The notes: a model not told the origin generated them from the letters alone. 64,000 bases of DNA from CAMYMQ01 sp963730305 (GCA_963730305.1 CAVSRB010000004.1:434001-498000), one strand, 5' to 3'. Counted from the first letter of the stretch, positions 1 through 9,760 are shown. Translations and numbers: made by a program.

Positions 1-392
1 ACCGTGCTGGCGGGCTTCGCCGGCGCCACCGCCGACGCCTTCGCCCTGTTCGAACGGCTCGAGGCCAAGCTGGAGCAGCATCCGGGCCAGCTCACCCGCG
101 CCTGCGTCGAGATGGCCAAGGACTGGCGCACCGACCGCTACCTGCGCCGGCTCGAAGCGATGATGGCGGTCGCCGACAAGGAGGTGTCGCTGATCCTGAC
201 CGGCACCGGCGACGTGCTCGAGCCCGAGGACGGGCTGATCGGCATCGGCTCCGGCGGGCCCTACGCGCTGTCCGCGGCCCGGGCGCTGGCCGATATCGAC
301 GACCTGTCGGCCGAGCAGATCGCCCGCAAGGCGATGGGGATCGCCGCCGACATCTGCATCTATACGAACGACCAGATCATCCTCGAAAGCCT

Positions 393-396
<4 letters not shown>
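1..396 (+). CDS. hslV: HslV, ATP-dependent protease catalytic subunit (C-terminal part)
   Basis: C-terminal 131 residues of the peptidase subunit of the HslUV (ClpQY) cytoplasmic protease; the start and the N-terminal catalytic threonine lie outside the window. The piece opens in frame at base 1 with the family segment TVLAGFAGATADAFALFERL, then GTGDVLEPEDGLIGIGSGG and the C-terminal YTNDQIILE tail that inserts into HslU. Its TGA overlaps the hslU ATG (ATGA), so the two are translationally coupled as usual. Identity is clear from the downstream partner and these segments. Confidence 0.96.
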
Positions 397-1707
<1,311 letters not shown>

Positions 1708-1718
<11 letters not shown>

Positions 1719-2538
1719 CGTCCGCGGCCGCGCCCAGCGCCGCCGATACGTCCGCCGCCGTTTCCGCCAGCGCCTCCGACACCGGCCCGGACCAGCGCAC
1801 GTCCATCGCCGCCTGATGGCCGACCGCGGCGAGCGCGCCGGCGAGCTGGTCGGTGTGGTCGAACAGCGGCGCGGCCAGCACGCTGACCCCCGGCAGCAGC
1901 AGACCCTGGATCCGCGCCTGGCCGCGCGCGTGCACCTGCTCGACCGCGGCCTCGAAGTCGGCGCGTGCAGCCGTCCGCGCGGCGGGGTCGGCGATGGCGG
2001 CCAGTTCGGCCTCGACGAGGTCGCCGACCGCCGCCGAGCGCGGCCAGGCGGCGAAGACCCGGCCGAAGGCCGTGCTGGTCACCGGCAGTACCGAGCCGAC
2101 CCGGACGTTGACCGTCACCGGCTGGGAGCTCTCCTCGAAACGGACCACGACCGGCCCGCGGTTGCCCCACACCGCCAACGCCACCGTCTCGTCGATGCGG
2201 TCGCGCAGCGCCGTCATCGCGGCGCCGGCGGCACGCACCACATCGATCCGGCCGAGCGCCGCCAGCCCGAGCGACAGCGACAGCGCGCCGGCCGCGTATT
2301 TCAGCGTCTCGCCGTCCTGCTGCACCAGGCCCGACCGGCACAGGCTGATCAGGTAGCGGTGCGCCTTGCTCGGCGTCATGCCGGCGCGGGCGGCCAGCTC
2401 GGTCAACGCCACCGGCGTGCGCAGGTCGCCGAGCACCCGCAGCAGCGCGCCCGCGACCTCGACGGACTGGATGCCCTTGCGGTCCGTCTCCCGCTCGCGC
2501 GCGCTATCGGGCCCTGTTTCGCTCATTCGCGTCGCCAC
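1708..2538 (-). CDS. IclR-family transcriptional regulator
   Basis: DNA-binding regulator of 276 aa (272 from an alternative ATG at 2526). An N-terminal winged helix (about residues 23-85: SVEVAGALLRVLGDL, LTELAARAGMTPSKAHRYL) precedes the IclR effector-binding domain, which includes RIDETVALAVWG, VLPVTSTAFGRVFAAW and a C-terminal LAAPLFDH segment. It diverges from the gentisate dioxygenase gene with a 71-bp gap holding a 23-bp palindrome (2569-2591). Pathway-specific control of that gene by an aromatic ligand is inferred from context; the ligand is not deducible. Confidence 0.92.
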
Positions 2539-2551
2539 TGGCTGGACTCGT

Positions 2552-2582
2552 TTGTCACTATGTACGATGATTGTCTTATTAT
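2552..2582 (+). promoter_or_regulatory. Candidate promoter of the gentisate dioxygenase gene
   Basis: TTGTCA at 2552-2557 resembles a -35 box; the AT-rich TTATTAT from 2576 can serve as -10 at 17-19 bp spacing. The -10 area lies inside the 23-bp palindrome, so a bound regulator would compete with RNA polymerase. Assignment is by eye only. Confidence 0.45.
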
Positions 2583-2591
2583 AACAAAATC
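2569..2591. promoter_or_regulatory. 23-bp near-perfect palindrome, candidate IclR operator
   Basis: Half sites GATTGTCTTAT and ATAACAAAATC around a central T pair at 9 of 11 positions. The site ends five bases before the GGAGG ribosome binding site (2596-2600) of the dioxygenase gene and lies in the gap shared with the divergent IclR gene. Size, symmetry and placement fit an IclR-type operator; binding is inferred. Confidence 0.6.
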
Positions 2592-2609
2592 TGCCGGAGG
2601 AAACCCGTT

Positions 2610-3743
2610 ATGGCCACTGCCGAAACCAAGAAGGCGGAGGAGCTCGCCGCGCTCGCCGCCGACGCCAAGGCGCTCCACCTGGTCGAGTTCTGGAAGGAGC
2701 GGTTCGACATCGAGCTTCCCGAGCCGCGCGGCCTGGTCAAGCCCTTCCTGTGGCACTGGGACGACATCGAGCCGCGGCTGCGCCACGCGGCGCGGATCGT
2801 GCCGGTGGAGGATTGCGAGCGCCGGGCCCTCTTGTTCTCGAACCCCGGCCTGGGCGGGCGGCCGTTCATGAGCACCACCCTGCTCGGCGCCTATTCGCTC
2901 TACAACGCCGGCGAGGTCGCGCCGGTCCACCGTCACACGCCCTGCGCCAGCCGCTTCGTGCTCGAGGGCAAGGGCGGCTACACCGTGATCGAGGGCGAGA
3001 AGTGCCGGCTGGAGCGCGGCGACCTGGTGATCACGCCCAACGGCACCTGGCACGACCACGGCAACGAGGGGCCCGACGAGCTGATCTGGGTCGATATCCT
3101 CGACGTGCCGCTGGTCGAGGGGCTCAACGCGACCATGTTCGAGTTCGACTATGCCGAGGCCGACCCGCAGTCCAACTCGGGCGAGCCGGTGCCGACCCAG
3201 TACCAGTCCGTCAGCACGCCGGACGACCACTCGAACAAGCTCTACGCCGCGGGCGGGATGAAGCCGCTGTTCGCCGACCACCGGCGCGGGTCCGGAAACC
3301 ACTCGCCGATGTTCGTCTACCGCTGGAAGGAGATGCGGCAAGCCTTTGATAAAATGCGAGAATATGACGGCAGTCCCTATGACGGGATCATCATCGAATA
3401 TTGCGATCCGTCCAACGGCGCGTCGGTGATGCCGAGCATGTCCTTCCGCTCGCAGATGCTCCGCCCCGGGGAGCAGACCCGGACCCACCGGCACATGTCG
3501 AGCACCATCTACGTCGTGCTCGAGGGCGAGGGCTGGACCGACGTCGATGGCGAGCGCCTGGAATGGGGCCGCAACGACGTCTTCGTCGTGCCGACCTGGA
3601 AGTGGCACGCCCACGCCAACGCCCGGAAGGACGGCGACGCGGTGCTCTATTCCGTCACCGACGAGCCGGTGTTGCGGATGCTCGGCCTCTATCGCGAGCA
3701 GACCCGCACCGACGACGGCGCGATCCTGCCCGTGGCGGCGTGA
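2610..3743 (+). CDS. Gentisate 1,2-dioxygenase (bicupin ring-cleavage enzyme)
   Basis: Fe(II) dioxygenase, 377 aa, that opens the ring of gentisate to maleylpyruvate. The start is ATG 2610, nine bases after GGAGG (2596-2600); an upstream TTG at 2571 in the same frame lies within the operator. Two cupin domains are visible. The first has PVHRHTPCASRF (His107, His109) and WHDHGNEG; the second has RTHRHMSSTIYVVLEG (His293, His295) and WKWHAHAN. The N-terminal cupin supplies the iron ligands in characterised members. A 1-hydroxy-2-naphthoate or salicylate 1,2-dioxygenase of the same family is the main alternative. No maleylpyruvate isomerase or hydrolase is nearby. Confidence 0.9.
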   Translation: MATAETKKAEELAALAADAKALHLVEFWKERFDIELPEPRGLVKPFLWHWDDIEPRLRHAARIVPVEDCERRALLFSNPGLGGRPFMSTTLLGAYSLYNAGEVAPVHRHTPCASRFVLEGKGGYTVIEGEKCRLERGDLVITPNGTWHDHGNEGPDELIWVDILDVPLVEGLNATMFEFDYAEADPQSNSGEPVPTQYQSVSTPDDHSNKLYAAGGMKPLFADHRRGSGNHSPMFVYRWKEMRQAFDKMREYDGSPYDGIIIEYCDPSNGASVMPSMSFRSQMLRPGEQTRTHRHMSSTIYVVLEGEGWTDVDGERLEWGRNDVFVVPTWKWHAHANARKDGDAVLYSVTDEPVLRMLGLYREQTRTDDGAILPVAA

Positions 3744-4486
3744 CCGCGCGGCCGACGGCCCCGCTGAACCGGAGGCGCCGGCCGGATCCGGCAATGGTTA
3801 ACGCCGGGGCCGAGACCGGCGCGTGGCGTTAACCATCCGGATTCCGGGCGTTTGTGCCGGGAGCCGGCGCAAAAGGTTAACGCCGGGGCGGTCGCCGGTT
3901 AACCATTCGCGGTCGACGCCACCGCGGGACGTGGTTAACGGCGGGCGGCGGTTTGGAGCGGCGGCGTTAACCATCGGCGTGCGGCCGCCGTGGCCGTCGA
4001 GACCTGGCCATCGACGATCGACGCGCACGGATGCCACCGGCCGAACGTTAACCAAACGCCTGTGCCCCGAAGCCTTGGACGTTAACCACCAAAAGGGCCG
4101 GTTTCCTCGGCGTGAGCTTACCTGCAATACGCATGCGTATGCTCCGGTTGGCCGCCTGCCGTTAACCAAGACCGCGACGAATTCGCGGTCGCGTTAACCA
4201 ATGGCGGCGACGCCGACGGGAACGTTAAGGATCGGGGCCCGGTGTCGTCGCGACCGGCAGGCAAAGGGATCGCCGTCCGGCCAGCGCCGGCGCGCCGGGC
4301 TTCTGGGGAACACCACCGGACACGACCGGCGGCAATGGTTAACGCCCCCGTAAACGCCGTTAACCACGCCGGGACCGTGCGGCGTTTACCGATTCAGCAT
4401 CGCGCGGAGCCGAGGCGTCGGCGGCATCGGCGGGTGACCGCGCCCGCACATTCGGGCACCATGACGGGCCCCTGTGCCAAAGCGCC
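3744..4486. repeat. 743-bp gap with 12 GTTAAC-centred motifs
   Basis: No credible gene is seen here. The hexamer GTTAAC occurs at 3797, 3828, 3876, 3898, 3934, 3966, 4047, 4081, 4161, 4193, 4338 and 4359. The extended 8-mer is GGTTAACG in one orientation (3797, 3876, 3934, 4338) and CGTTAACC in the other (3828, 3966, 4047, 4081, 4161, 4193, 4359); 3898 is GGTTAACC. Several neighbours are inverted pairs able to form hairpins (3797/3828, 3934/3966, 4338/4359). Degenerate copies sit at 4224 (GTTAAG) and 4384 (GTTTAC). A 14-bp perfect palindrome lies at 4127-4140. The same motif recurs in the gap after rho. Confidence 0.85.
4127..4140. repeat. 14-bp perfect palindrome within the GTTAAC region
   Basis: ATACGCATGCGTAT reads identically on both strands. 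A related CGTATGCGTATGG occurs in the second GTTAAC region at about 22674-22686, so the sequence appears to belong to the same kind of intergenic element. Function unknown. Confidence 0.6.
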
Positions 4487-5335
4487 ATGCCCAAGCTGCG
4501 CCGCGCCATGACCGCCCTGCTCCTCCTCGTCGCCGGCTATGCCGCGATCTGTCTCGTCGCCTGGTCGGTGCAGCGGCGGTTCATGTATTTCCCCGGTCCG
4601 GCGCTGCCGCCGCCGGCGCGCGTCGGGCTGTCGGATGCGAATATTTTTCATTCTATTTCAAAGCCTTCCGGACTGAAGCTGACGCATTGGTACATCCCCC
4701 CGAAGCGGCCCGACGGGGCCGTGATCGTCCATTTCCACGGCAACGGCGGCACCATCGCCGACCGCGCCTTCGTCGCCCGGGCCTGGGCCGATGCCGGGTT
4801 CGGCGTGCTGCTGGCCGAGTATCCCGGCTATGGCGGCAATCCCGGGAGGCCGACCGAAGCGCGCCTATACGAGGCGGGCCAGGCCGTGCTGGCGGCGCTC
4901 GCGGCCGAGGGCGTGCCGCCGAAGCGCTGGGTCCTGGTCGGCGAGTTGCTGGGCAGCGGGGTCGCGGTCTATCTGGCGCAAACCCAGGCACAGCAAGGCA
5001 TTCCGGTCGGCGGGGTAATCCTCGAGGCGCCCTTCACCGACGCCGCCGACGTGGCCCAGCGCGCCTACTGGTTCCTGCCGATGCGCTGGGTGATGCGCGA
5101 CCGCTATCCCAACCGGCGGCGGATCGCCGGGATCGGCGCGCCGCTGCTGATCGTCCACGGCGGCCGCGATGCGATCGTGCCCCAGCGCCAGGGTCGGGCC
5201 CTGCTCGACGCCGCGCGACCGCCCAAGCAGGGGGTGTGGATCGACGCCGCCGGCCACAACGATCTGTATGCCCACGGGGCGTTCGAGGCGGAGTTGAAAT
5301 TCGTCCGAAATCTGTTCCCGAATGACCGGAGGTAA
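4487..5335 (+). CDS. Membrane-anchored alpha/beta hydrolase lacking the nucleophile serine
   Basis: Predicted serine-hydrolase fold of 282 aa with one N-terminal membrane segment (residues 8-26), the BEM46/YfhR-type layout. Oxyanion-region HFHGNGG (82-88) and YPGYGGNPGRP are intact, as are the acid in HGGRDAIVP (Asp228) and the histidine in DAAGHNDLY (His257). The nucleophile elbow, usually GESLGS, reads GELLGS at residues 152-157: codon 154 (4946-4948) is TTG where TCG would give serine. That single difference would abolish normal hydrolysis, so this is either a pseudoenzyme, a mutation or a base error. No substrate is deducible. Confidence 0.85.
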   Translation: MPKLRRAMTALLLLVAGYAAICLVAWSVQRRFMYFPGPALPPPARVGLSDANIFHSISKPSGLKLTHWYIPPKRPDGAVIVHFHGNGGTIADRAFVARAWADAGFGVLLAEYPGYGGNPGRPTEARLYEAGQAVLAALAAEGVPPKRWVLVGELLGSGVAVYLAQTQAQQGIPVGGVILEAPFTDAADVAQRAYWFLPMRWVMRDRYPNRRRIAGIGAPLLIVHGGRDAIVPQRQGRALLDAARPPKQGVWIDAAGHNDLYAHGAFEAELKFVRNLFPNDRR

Positions 5336-5487
5336 CCTCTATAAGCAATTGATATACTGTGCTTTTCTTGGCGTCCTTACGTCAGAAGTCGCCGGTACGG
5401 CCGTGCCGCCGACATCTCGCTTCCAAAAGATCGTCTAATTCATTGAAATAAATTTGAAATCGGCTTCCCGACAGGGCGATTTCGGGG

Positions 5488-6186
5488 CTACGGCTTCAAC
5501 CACGCGATCCCGTCGCGGAAGACCGCCTTGGCGTCGGTTTCGACCACCCGGCCGTGGGCCATGATGATCCGCTCGAAGTCCCAGTCGAGCATCCGCCGAA
5601 CGGCCGCGCGCGGCCCGGCGCGATGGACGAAGGTGAGCCGCTGGTCGTAGGTCGTGGTCGGCCGCTGCCACGTTCCGAACAGCTTGCTGAACAGCCGGTA
5701 ATGCCACTGGCCGTCGTCCGGCCACACCGATTCGAGGAGATCGACGACGATCAGCGTCTTCGAGCGGCGGTGGCAGAACTCGGCCTCGTGCTGGAAACTC
5801 GAGGTGACCATGGCCTGGTCGAGATCCGCGGCCCAGCCGGGTTCGGCCGCATCGCCGAGCGCCCCGGTCCAGCGCAAGTCCGCGCGTTTCTTCATCAGGT
5901 CGGGCACGCCCCACAGCTCGGCGTCGGGAAAGGCGTCCGCCCAGTCGCCGACGAACAGGTGATGCAGGCGGTTCGGCGCGATCAAGTAACGAACCGGCCC
6001 CAACGCCTCGACCGCAGCCTTGGTCTCCGCGGTCATCTTCACCGGTGAATGGACGAACAGGCCGCCGTCCGACAGGCGGATCACGGTCATCCGCGTGCCC
6101 ATCTGGAACGAATAGAAGCGCAGCGGCACCCGTTTGACCCAGATTTCGGGCCCGAACGGTTCCAGCGGGGTCTCGACGATGGTCAT
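5488..6186 (-). CDS. DUF4336 domain protein
   Basis: Protein of 232 aa matching DUF4336, a family of unknown role with a metallo-beta-lactamase-like fold. Visible family features are VHSPVKMTAETKAAVEALGPVR, IAPNRLHHLFVGDWADAFPDA, a hydrophobic KTLIVVDLL strand and a C-terminal IMAHGRVV with a histidine in place of a typical metal ligand. It is the last gene of the leftward run and follows the amidotransferase gene after 24 bp. No signal peptide or membrane segment is seen, so it is probably cytoplasmic. The reaction is unknown. Confidence 0.8.
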   Translation of the reverse strand: MTIVETPLEPFGPEIWVKRVPLRFYSFQMGTRMTVIRLSDGGLFVHSPVKMTAETKAAVEALGPVRYLIAPNRLHHLFVGDWADAFPDAELWGVPDLMKKRADLRWTGALGDAAEPGWAADLDQAMVTSSFQHEAEFCHRRSKTLIVVDLLESVWPDDGQWHYRLFSKLFGTWQRPTTTYDQRLTFVHRAGPRAAVRRMLDWDFERIIMAHGRVVETDAKAVFRDGIAWLKP

Positions 6187-6210
6187 GGGACGCTCTTCTC
6201 CGCCTGATCC

Positions 6211-7014
6211 TCAGGGGCCGATCCGCGCGGCGACGCCGCCCTCGTGCAACAGCAGGGTCTCGCCCTCCCCGACCGGCTCCCAGTCCTCGTCGGTCAGCGG
6301 CACGCTCGCGACCAGGGCCATGGCGTGGTCGCCGCAATCGACGCTGAGCCCCGCGGGTGCCGAATCCCCGGCGGGGCCGCCCGACCGCTCCAGCAGGACC
6401 AGCCCCGGCGGCATGATCTCGTTGGTGCCGGCCTGCACCCGCCGGTCGCCGTGGGCGTAGACGTAGGTGCCGTCGCCATAGAGGAAGTTCGCCGGCCCCA
6501 GCGCGCGCATTTCCGCGGCGAAATCGGCGAACAGCTCCAGCCGGGCCTCGACCGGCGGCGGCGCGTCGTCCCAGATCGCGGCCATCCGTTCCATCAAGAG
6601 ACAGAAGGCCTGCTCGGAATCGGTGTCGCCGACCGGCGTGTAGCGGCGCGGCGCGCCGTTGGCGAGCCGGTCGATGCCGCGCAGGTCGCCGTTGTGGGCG
6701 AAGACGTGCACCGCACCGCCGAGCTCGCGGCTGAACGGGTGGGTGTTGGCGAGCGCCGGCGTGCCGTGGGTCGCGCGGCGGACGTGGGCGACGACCCGGT
6801 CGCAGAAATGCACGTGGTCGCGGACGAACCGCAACCAGTCGCTGTCGGCGGCCGGCTCGGGCTCGCGGATCAGCAGCGCGTCGCGGCCGTCGTAGAAGGC
6901 GATGCCGAAACCGTCGCGATTGGGCCGGGTGCCGCCGCCATGGCGGGCGAACTCGTCGAACGAGACGCTGAGCCCCGCCGGCCGGCCGCTGGACATGGCG
7001 AACAGTTCGCACAT
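6211..7014 (-). CDS. Class II glutamine amidotransferase (YafJ/EgtC type)
   Basis: N-terminal-nucleophile glutamine amidotransferase of 267 aa. It begins MCELFAMS, giving Cys2 as the nucleophile exposed after methionine removal. Other class II marks are GGGTRPNRDGFGIAFYDG, VAHVRRATHGTP and FAHNGDLRG, followed by the GDTDSEQAF segment. It resembles stand-alone YafJ-like proteins more than purine or glucosamine enzymes because no synthase domain follows. EgtC of ergothioneine synthesis is related, but no egtB or egtD is nearby, so that role is not supported. It lies three bases after smr. Confidence 0.85.
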   Translation of the reverse strand: MCELFAMSSGRPAGLSVSFDEFARHGGGTRPNRDGFGIAFYDGRDALLIREPEPAADSDWLRFVRDHVHFCDRVVAHVRRATHGTPALANTHPFSRELGGAVHVFAHNGDLRGIDRLANGAPRRYTPVGDTDSEQAFCLLMERMAAIWDDAPPPVEARLELFADFAAEMRALGPANFLYGDGTYVYAHGDRRVQAGTNEIMPPGLVLLERSGGPAGDSAPAGLSVDCGDHAMALVASVPLTDEDWEPVGEGETLLLHEGGVAARIGP

Positions 7015-7017
7015 CGC

Positions 7018-7566
7018 TCAGCGGTTCCGCTTCAACAGGACGTAGAGCGCGCCGGAGCCGCCGTGCTGGGGCTGGGCGTAGGCGAAGGACAGCACGATTG
7101 CGCGCAGCGGCGGCGCGTTGAGCCAGCCGGGCACTGCCGTGCGCAACACGCCGGGCGACCAGGTCTCGCCCTTCAGGCCCTTGCCGGTGATGACCAGCAC
7201 GCAGCGGCGCCCGGCGGCCTGGTGCGCCTGCAGGAAGGCGGTCAGCGCCGACTGGGCGCTGTCGCGGGAATGGCCATGCAGGTCGAGGGTCGCCTCGATC
7301 GGCATCAGGCCGCGCTTGAACCGCGCCGCCGTGCGCTTGTCGATCCCCGGCGTATCGCCGTGTTCCAGGCCGGCGGCGGCGCCGGAGACGACGACCGGCG
7401 GCTCGGCGGACCGGTTGCCGCCGATGGTCGGGACCGGCATGTCCTTCTTCGGGGCGTCGGCCTTGGGCGTGGCCTTGCGCCCCGGCGCGTCGGCCCGGTC
7501 TTTCGGGGCCGGACCGAGGGTCGCCCTGTCGGGCGCGCGGCCGCCGCCCTTCTTCAGCGGGGTCAC
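7018..7566 (-). CDS. Smr domain protein (possible endonuclease)
   Basis: 182 aa from GTG 7566. A charged, Lys/Pro/Ala-rich N-terminal half is followed by a Smr domain (about residues 90-180) with the hallmarks LDLHGHSRDSAQSAL and VITGKGLKG. Smr domains nick or bind branched or damaged nucleic acids. The frame stays open upstream to 7638 without ATG, GTG or TTG, and that stretch encodes TADLWAEIARSVTPLKK, which resembles the conserved N-terminus of related proteins. A CTG at 7615-7617 overlapping the lutC stop may therefore be the true start. Confidence 0.85.
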   Translation of the reverse strand: MTPLKKGGGRAPDRATLGPAPKDRADAPGRKATPKADAPKKDMPVPTIGGNRSAEPPVVVSGAAAGLEHGDTPGIDKRTAARFKRGLMPIEATLDLHGHSRDSAQSALTAFLQAHQAAGRRCVLVITGKGLKGETWSPGVLRTAVPGWLNAPPLRAIVLSFAYAQPQHGGSGALYVLLKRNR

Positions 7567-7613
7567 CGACCGCGCGATCTCGGCCCACAGGTCGGCAGTC
7601 GTCGTGGGACGGA

Positions 7614-8309
7614 TCAGGCGGGGTCTTCGGGCGGCGGCTCATCGACGATGATCACGTGGAGGCGGCGCGGACCGTGGGCGCCGAGCTGGAGCGTCTGTTC
7701 GATATCGGCGCTGCGCGACGGCCCGGTGATGAAGTTGACGGTGCGCGGCATCTTGCCTTCGCCGTGGGAGGAACGCAACGCATCCCATTGAGATTCAAAG
7801 TTTCCGGCGACCTGGTCCGCCCACAGCACGACGACATGGGTCTCGGGCAGGAAGTTGAGCGTGGTCGGCGCCTCGGGCCCGGAGGTCAGCATCAGGGTGC
7901 CGGTCTCGGCGACGGCGCCGAACGCGCCGGTGACCGAGACCTCGTCGGCGGGCTCGGCCTTGCCGACGCGCAGCTCGAGCTGGGGCTGGTCGGCCCACGG
8001 GATCGCGTCGAGCCGCCGGTCGGGCGCACGCACCGCCGACGCCGGCAGGTTCTGGCCGCGCAGGTATTCCGCCAGCGCACTAGCCACATCGGCGGTGCGG
8101 TCGACCCGGTCGACGGTGGCGTCGACCTCCGCGATCATGTCGGCGAACAGGTCGACCCGGCCGGCGCGGTCGCGGTCGCCGCGCGCCGGGATCGGGTTGC
8201 GGCGGTGCCGGACCAGCCGTTCGGAAACGGCCTTCTCCCCTGCGCCGCCGTCACCGGCGCGGTTCAGGCCGGCGGCGATGGCGCCGAGGATGGTTTCGCG
8301 CGCGCTCAC
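7614..8309 (-). CDS. lutC: LutC/LUD-domain lactate utilization protein
   Basis: Third subunit of the LutABC L-lactate oxidation system, 231 aa. GTG 8309 overlaps the lutB stop by three bases. LUD-domain features include SVTGAFGAVAETGTLML, LNFLPETHVVVL, an RTVNFITGPSRSADIEQ segment near the C-terminus and the typical terminal LHVIIVDE. Together with LutA and LutB it converts L-lactate to pyruvate in organisms lacking a flavin lactate dehydrogenase. Order and overlap with lutB and lutA support the assignment. Confidence 0.93.
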   Translation of the reverse strand: MSARETILGAIAAGLNRAGDGGAGEKAVSERLVRHRRNPIPARGDRDRAGRVDLFADMIAEVDATVDRVDRTADVASALAEYLRGQNLPASAVRAPDRRLDAIPWADQPQLELRVGKAEPADEVSVTGAFGAVAETGTLMLTSGPEAPTTLNFLPETHVVVLWADQVAGNFESQWDALRSSHGEGKMPRTVNFITGPSRSADIEQTLQLGAHGPRRLHVIIVDEPPPEDPA

Positions 8310-9760
8310 GATCCCGGGCTCCGCGGGCCGCGCCAGCGGCTCTGGAAGGTGCCGCCCGGCTGGGGCGCGGGCAGGTCGCGATTGAGCGTCCAGCCGCCGG
8401 CGAAGGGCAGGCTGCGGAACCGGCCGCGCCGCTTGCCACGCCAGGCGAGCAGGCCGACGCCGAGCCGCGCGCCCAGCCGATAGAGCCCTGGCCGGCGCGC
8501 GGCGAAGCTCCACAGCTTCAAGGCCCAGCGCGCCCGCGCCTTGGTCAGGCCGCGGTCGAACTCCTGCTCGCGCCAGTGGCGCATCATCTTGGGCAGCGGG
8601 ATGCGCTGGGGGCAGACCTCCTCGCAGCGGCCGCAGAAGCTCGACGCGTTGGGCAGCGGTGCGGTGTTCTCCAGCCCGTAGAGCACGGGCGACAGCACCT
8701 TGCCGATCGGCCCGGGGTAGATCGAGCCGTAGGCGTGGCCGCCGACCGCGCCATAGACCGGACAATGGTTGAGGCAGGCGCCGCAGCGGATGCAGCGCAG
8801 CACGTCCTGGAACTCGGTGCCGAGCAGCTTGGACCGGCCGTTGTCGAGCAGGACGACATGGTATTCGCCCGGCCCGTCGAGGTCGTCGGGCCGGCGCGGG
8901 CCGGTCGAGACCGTCGTGTAGACCGACATCTCCTGCCCGGTCGCCGAGCGGGCGAGCACGCGCATGAGGGTGGTCGCGTCCTCCAGCGTCGGCACCACCT
9001 TCTCCAGGCTGGCCAGCACGATGTGGACCTTCGGCAGGGTCTGGGAGAGGTCGCCGTTGCCCTCGTTGGTGACGATCACCGACGAGCCGGTCTCGGCGAT
9101 CAGGAAGTTGGCGCCGGTGATGCCGACGTCGGCGGCGACGAAGCGGTCGCGCAGCTCCTGGCGCGCCTCGGCGAGCAGCGCCGCCCGGTCGTTCAGGTCG
9201 CGGTCGGGCGGCTGGTCGGTGTGGTACTCGCGAAAGACCTCGGCGACCTGTTCCTTGTTGAGGTGGAGCGCTGGCGCGATGATGTGACTGGGCGGCTCGT
9301 GGCGGAGCTGGATGATGTATTCGCCCAGGTCGGTCTCGATCGGCTGGATACCGTTCTCTTCGAGGAACGGGTTGAGGTGCATCTCCTCCCCGATCATCGA
9401 CTTGCCCTTGGTGACCGTCTTCGCCCCGGCGCTGCGGCAGATGTCGAGCACGATCGCCCGGCCCTCGGCCTCGTCGCGGGCCCAGTGGACCTGGCCGCCG
9501 GCGGCGGTGCAGCGGCGCTCGAACTCGGCGAGGTAGAGATCGAGGTGCGCCAGCGTATGGTTCTTGATCTCGACCGCGGCGTCGCGCAGGTCGTCGAATT
9601 CCGGCAGCCGGGCGACCGCTTTGGTGCGCTTGCCGATGAAGCCGCTGCGGACGTTGCTCAACGCCTGCTGCAACGGCACGTCGTTCAGCGCCGCGGCCGC
9701 CTGTTCGCGGAAGCGCAGCGGCGTCGCCCCCGCGGCGCCCTCGGGCATCGGCCCGCTCAT
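8306..9760 (-). CDS. lutB: LutB, iron-sulfur subunit of lactate utilization
   Basis: 484 aa. An N-terminal LUD-like domain (about residues 70-300, including TVTKGKSMIGEEM and GITGANFLIAETGS) is followed by two ferredoxin-type [4Fe-4S] motifs, CIRCGACLNHCPVY and CGRCEEVCPQRIP, and a DUF3390-like C-terminus. It passes electrons from lactate oxidation toward the respiratory chain. Translational coupling is seen at both ends (lutA stop over lutB start, lutB stop over lutC start). Confidence 0.95.
   Translation of the reverse strand: MSGPMPEGAAGATPLRFREQAAAALNDVPLQQALSNVRSGFIGKRTKAVARLPEFDDLRDAAVEIKNHTLAHLDLYLAEFERRCTAAGGQVHWARDEAEGRAIVLDICRSAGAKTVTKGKSMIGEEMHLNPFLEENGIQPIETDLGEYIIQLRHEPPSHIIAPALHLNKEQVAEVFREYHTDQPPDRDLNDRAALLAEARQELRDRFVAADVGITGANFLIAETGSSVIVTNEGNGDLSQTLPKVHIVLASLEKVVPTLEDATTLMRVLARSATGQEMSVYTTVSTGPRRPDDLDGPGEYHVVLLDNGRSKLLGTEFQDVLRCIRCGACLNHCPVYGAVGGHAYGSIYPGPIGKVLSPVLYGLENTAPLPNASSFCGRCEEVCPQRIPLPKMMRHWREQEFDRGLTKARARWALKLWSFAARRPGLYRLGARLGVGLLAWRGKRRGRFRSLPFAGGWTLNRDLPAPQPGGTFQSRWRGPRSPGS

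Noticed and set aside
3798..4197. Opposing 123-124-codon frames in the first GTTAAC gap
   Set aside because: Both strands are open through repeats; translations begin with the repeat itself (ATGGTTAAC reads Met-Val-Asn) and show no protein-like features.
3797..4364. CtrA full sites (TTAA-N7-TTAA) in the GTTAAC array
   Set aside because: No pair of motifs has the required seven-base spacing; only half-site-like TTAACCAT is present.
5435..7642. A 735-codon leftward open frame
   Set aside because: Arg/Pro-rich, no family segments, and lies out of frame over smr, the amidotransferase and DUF4336 genes, which are convincing.
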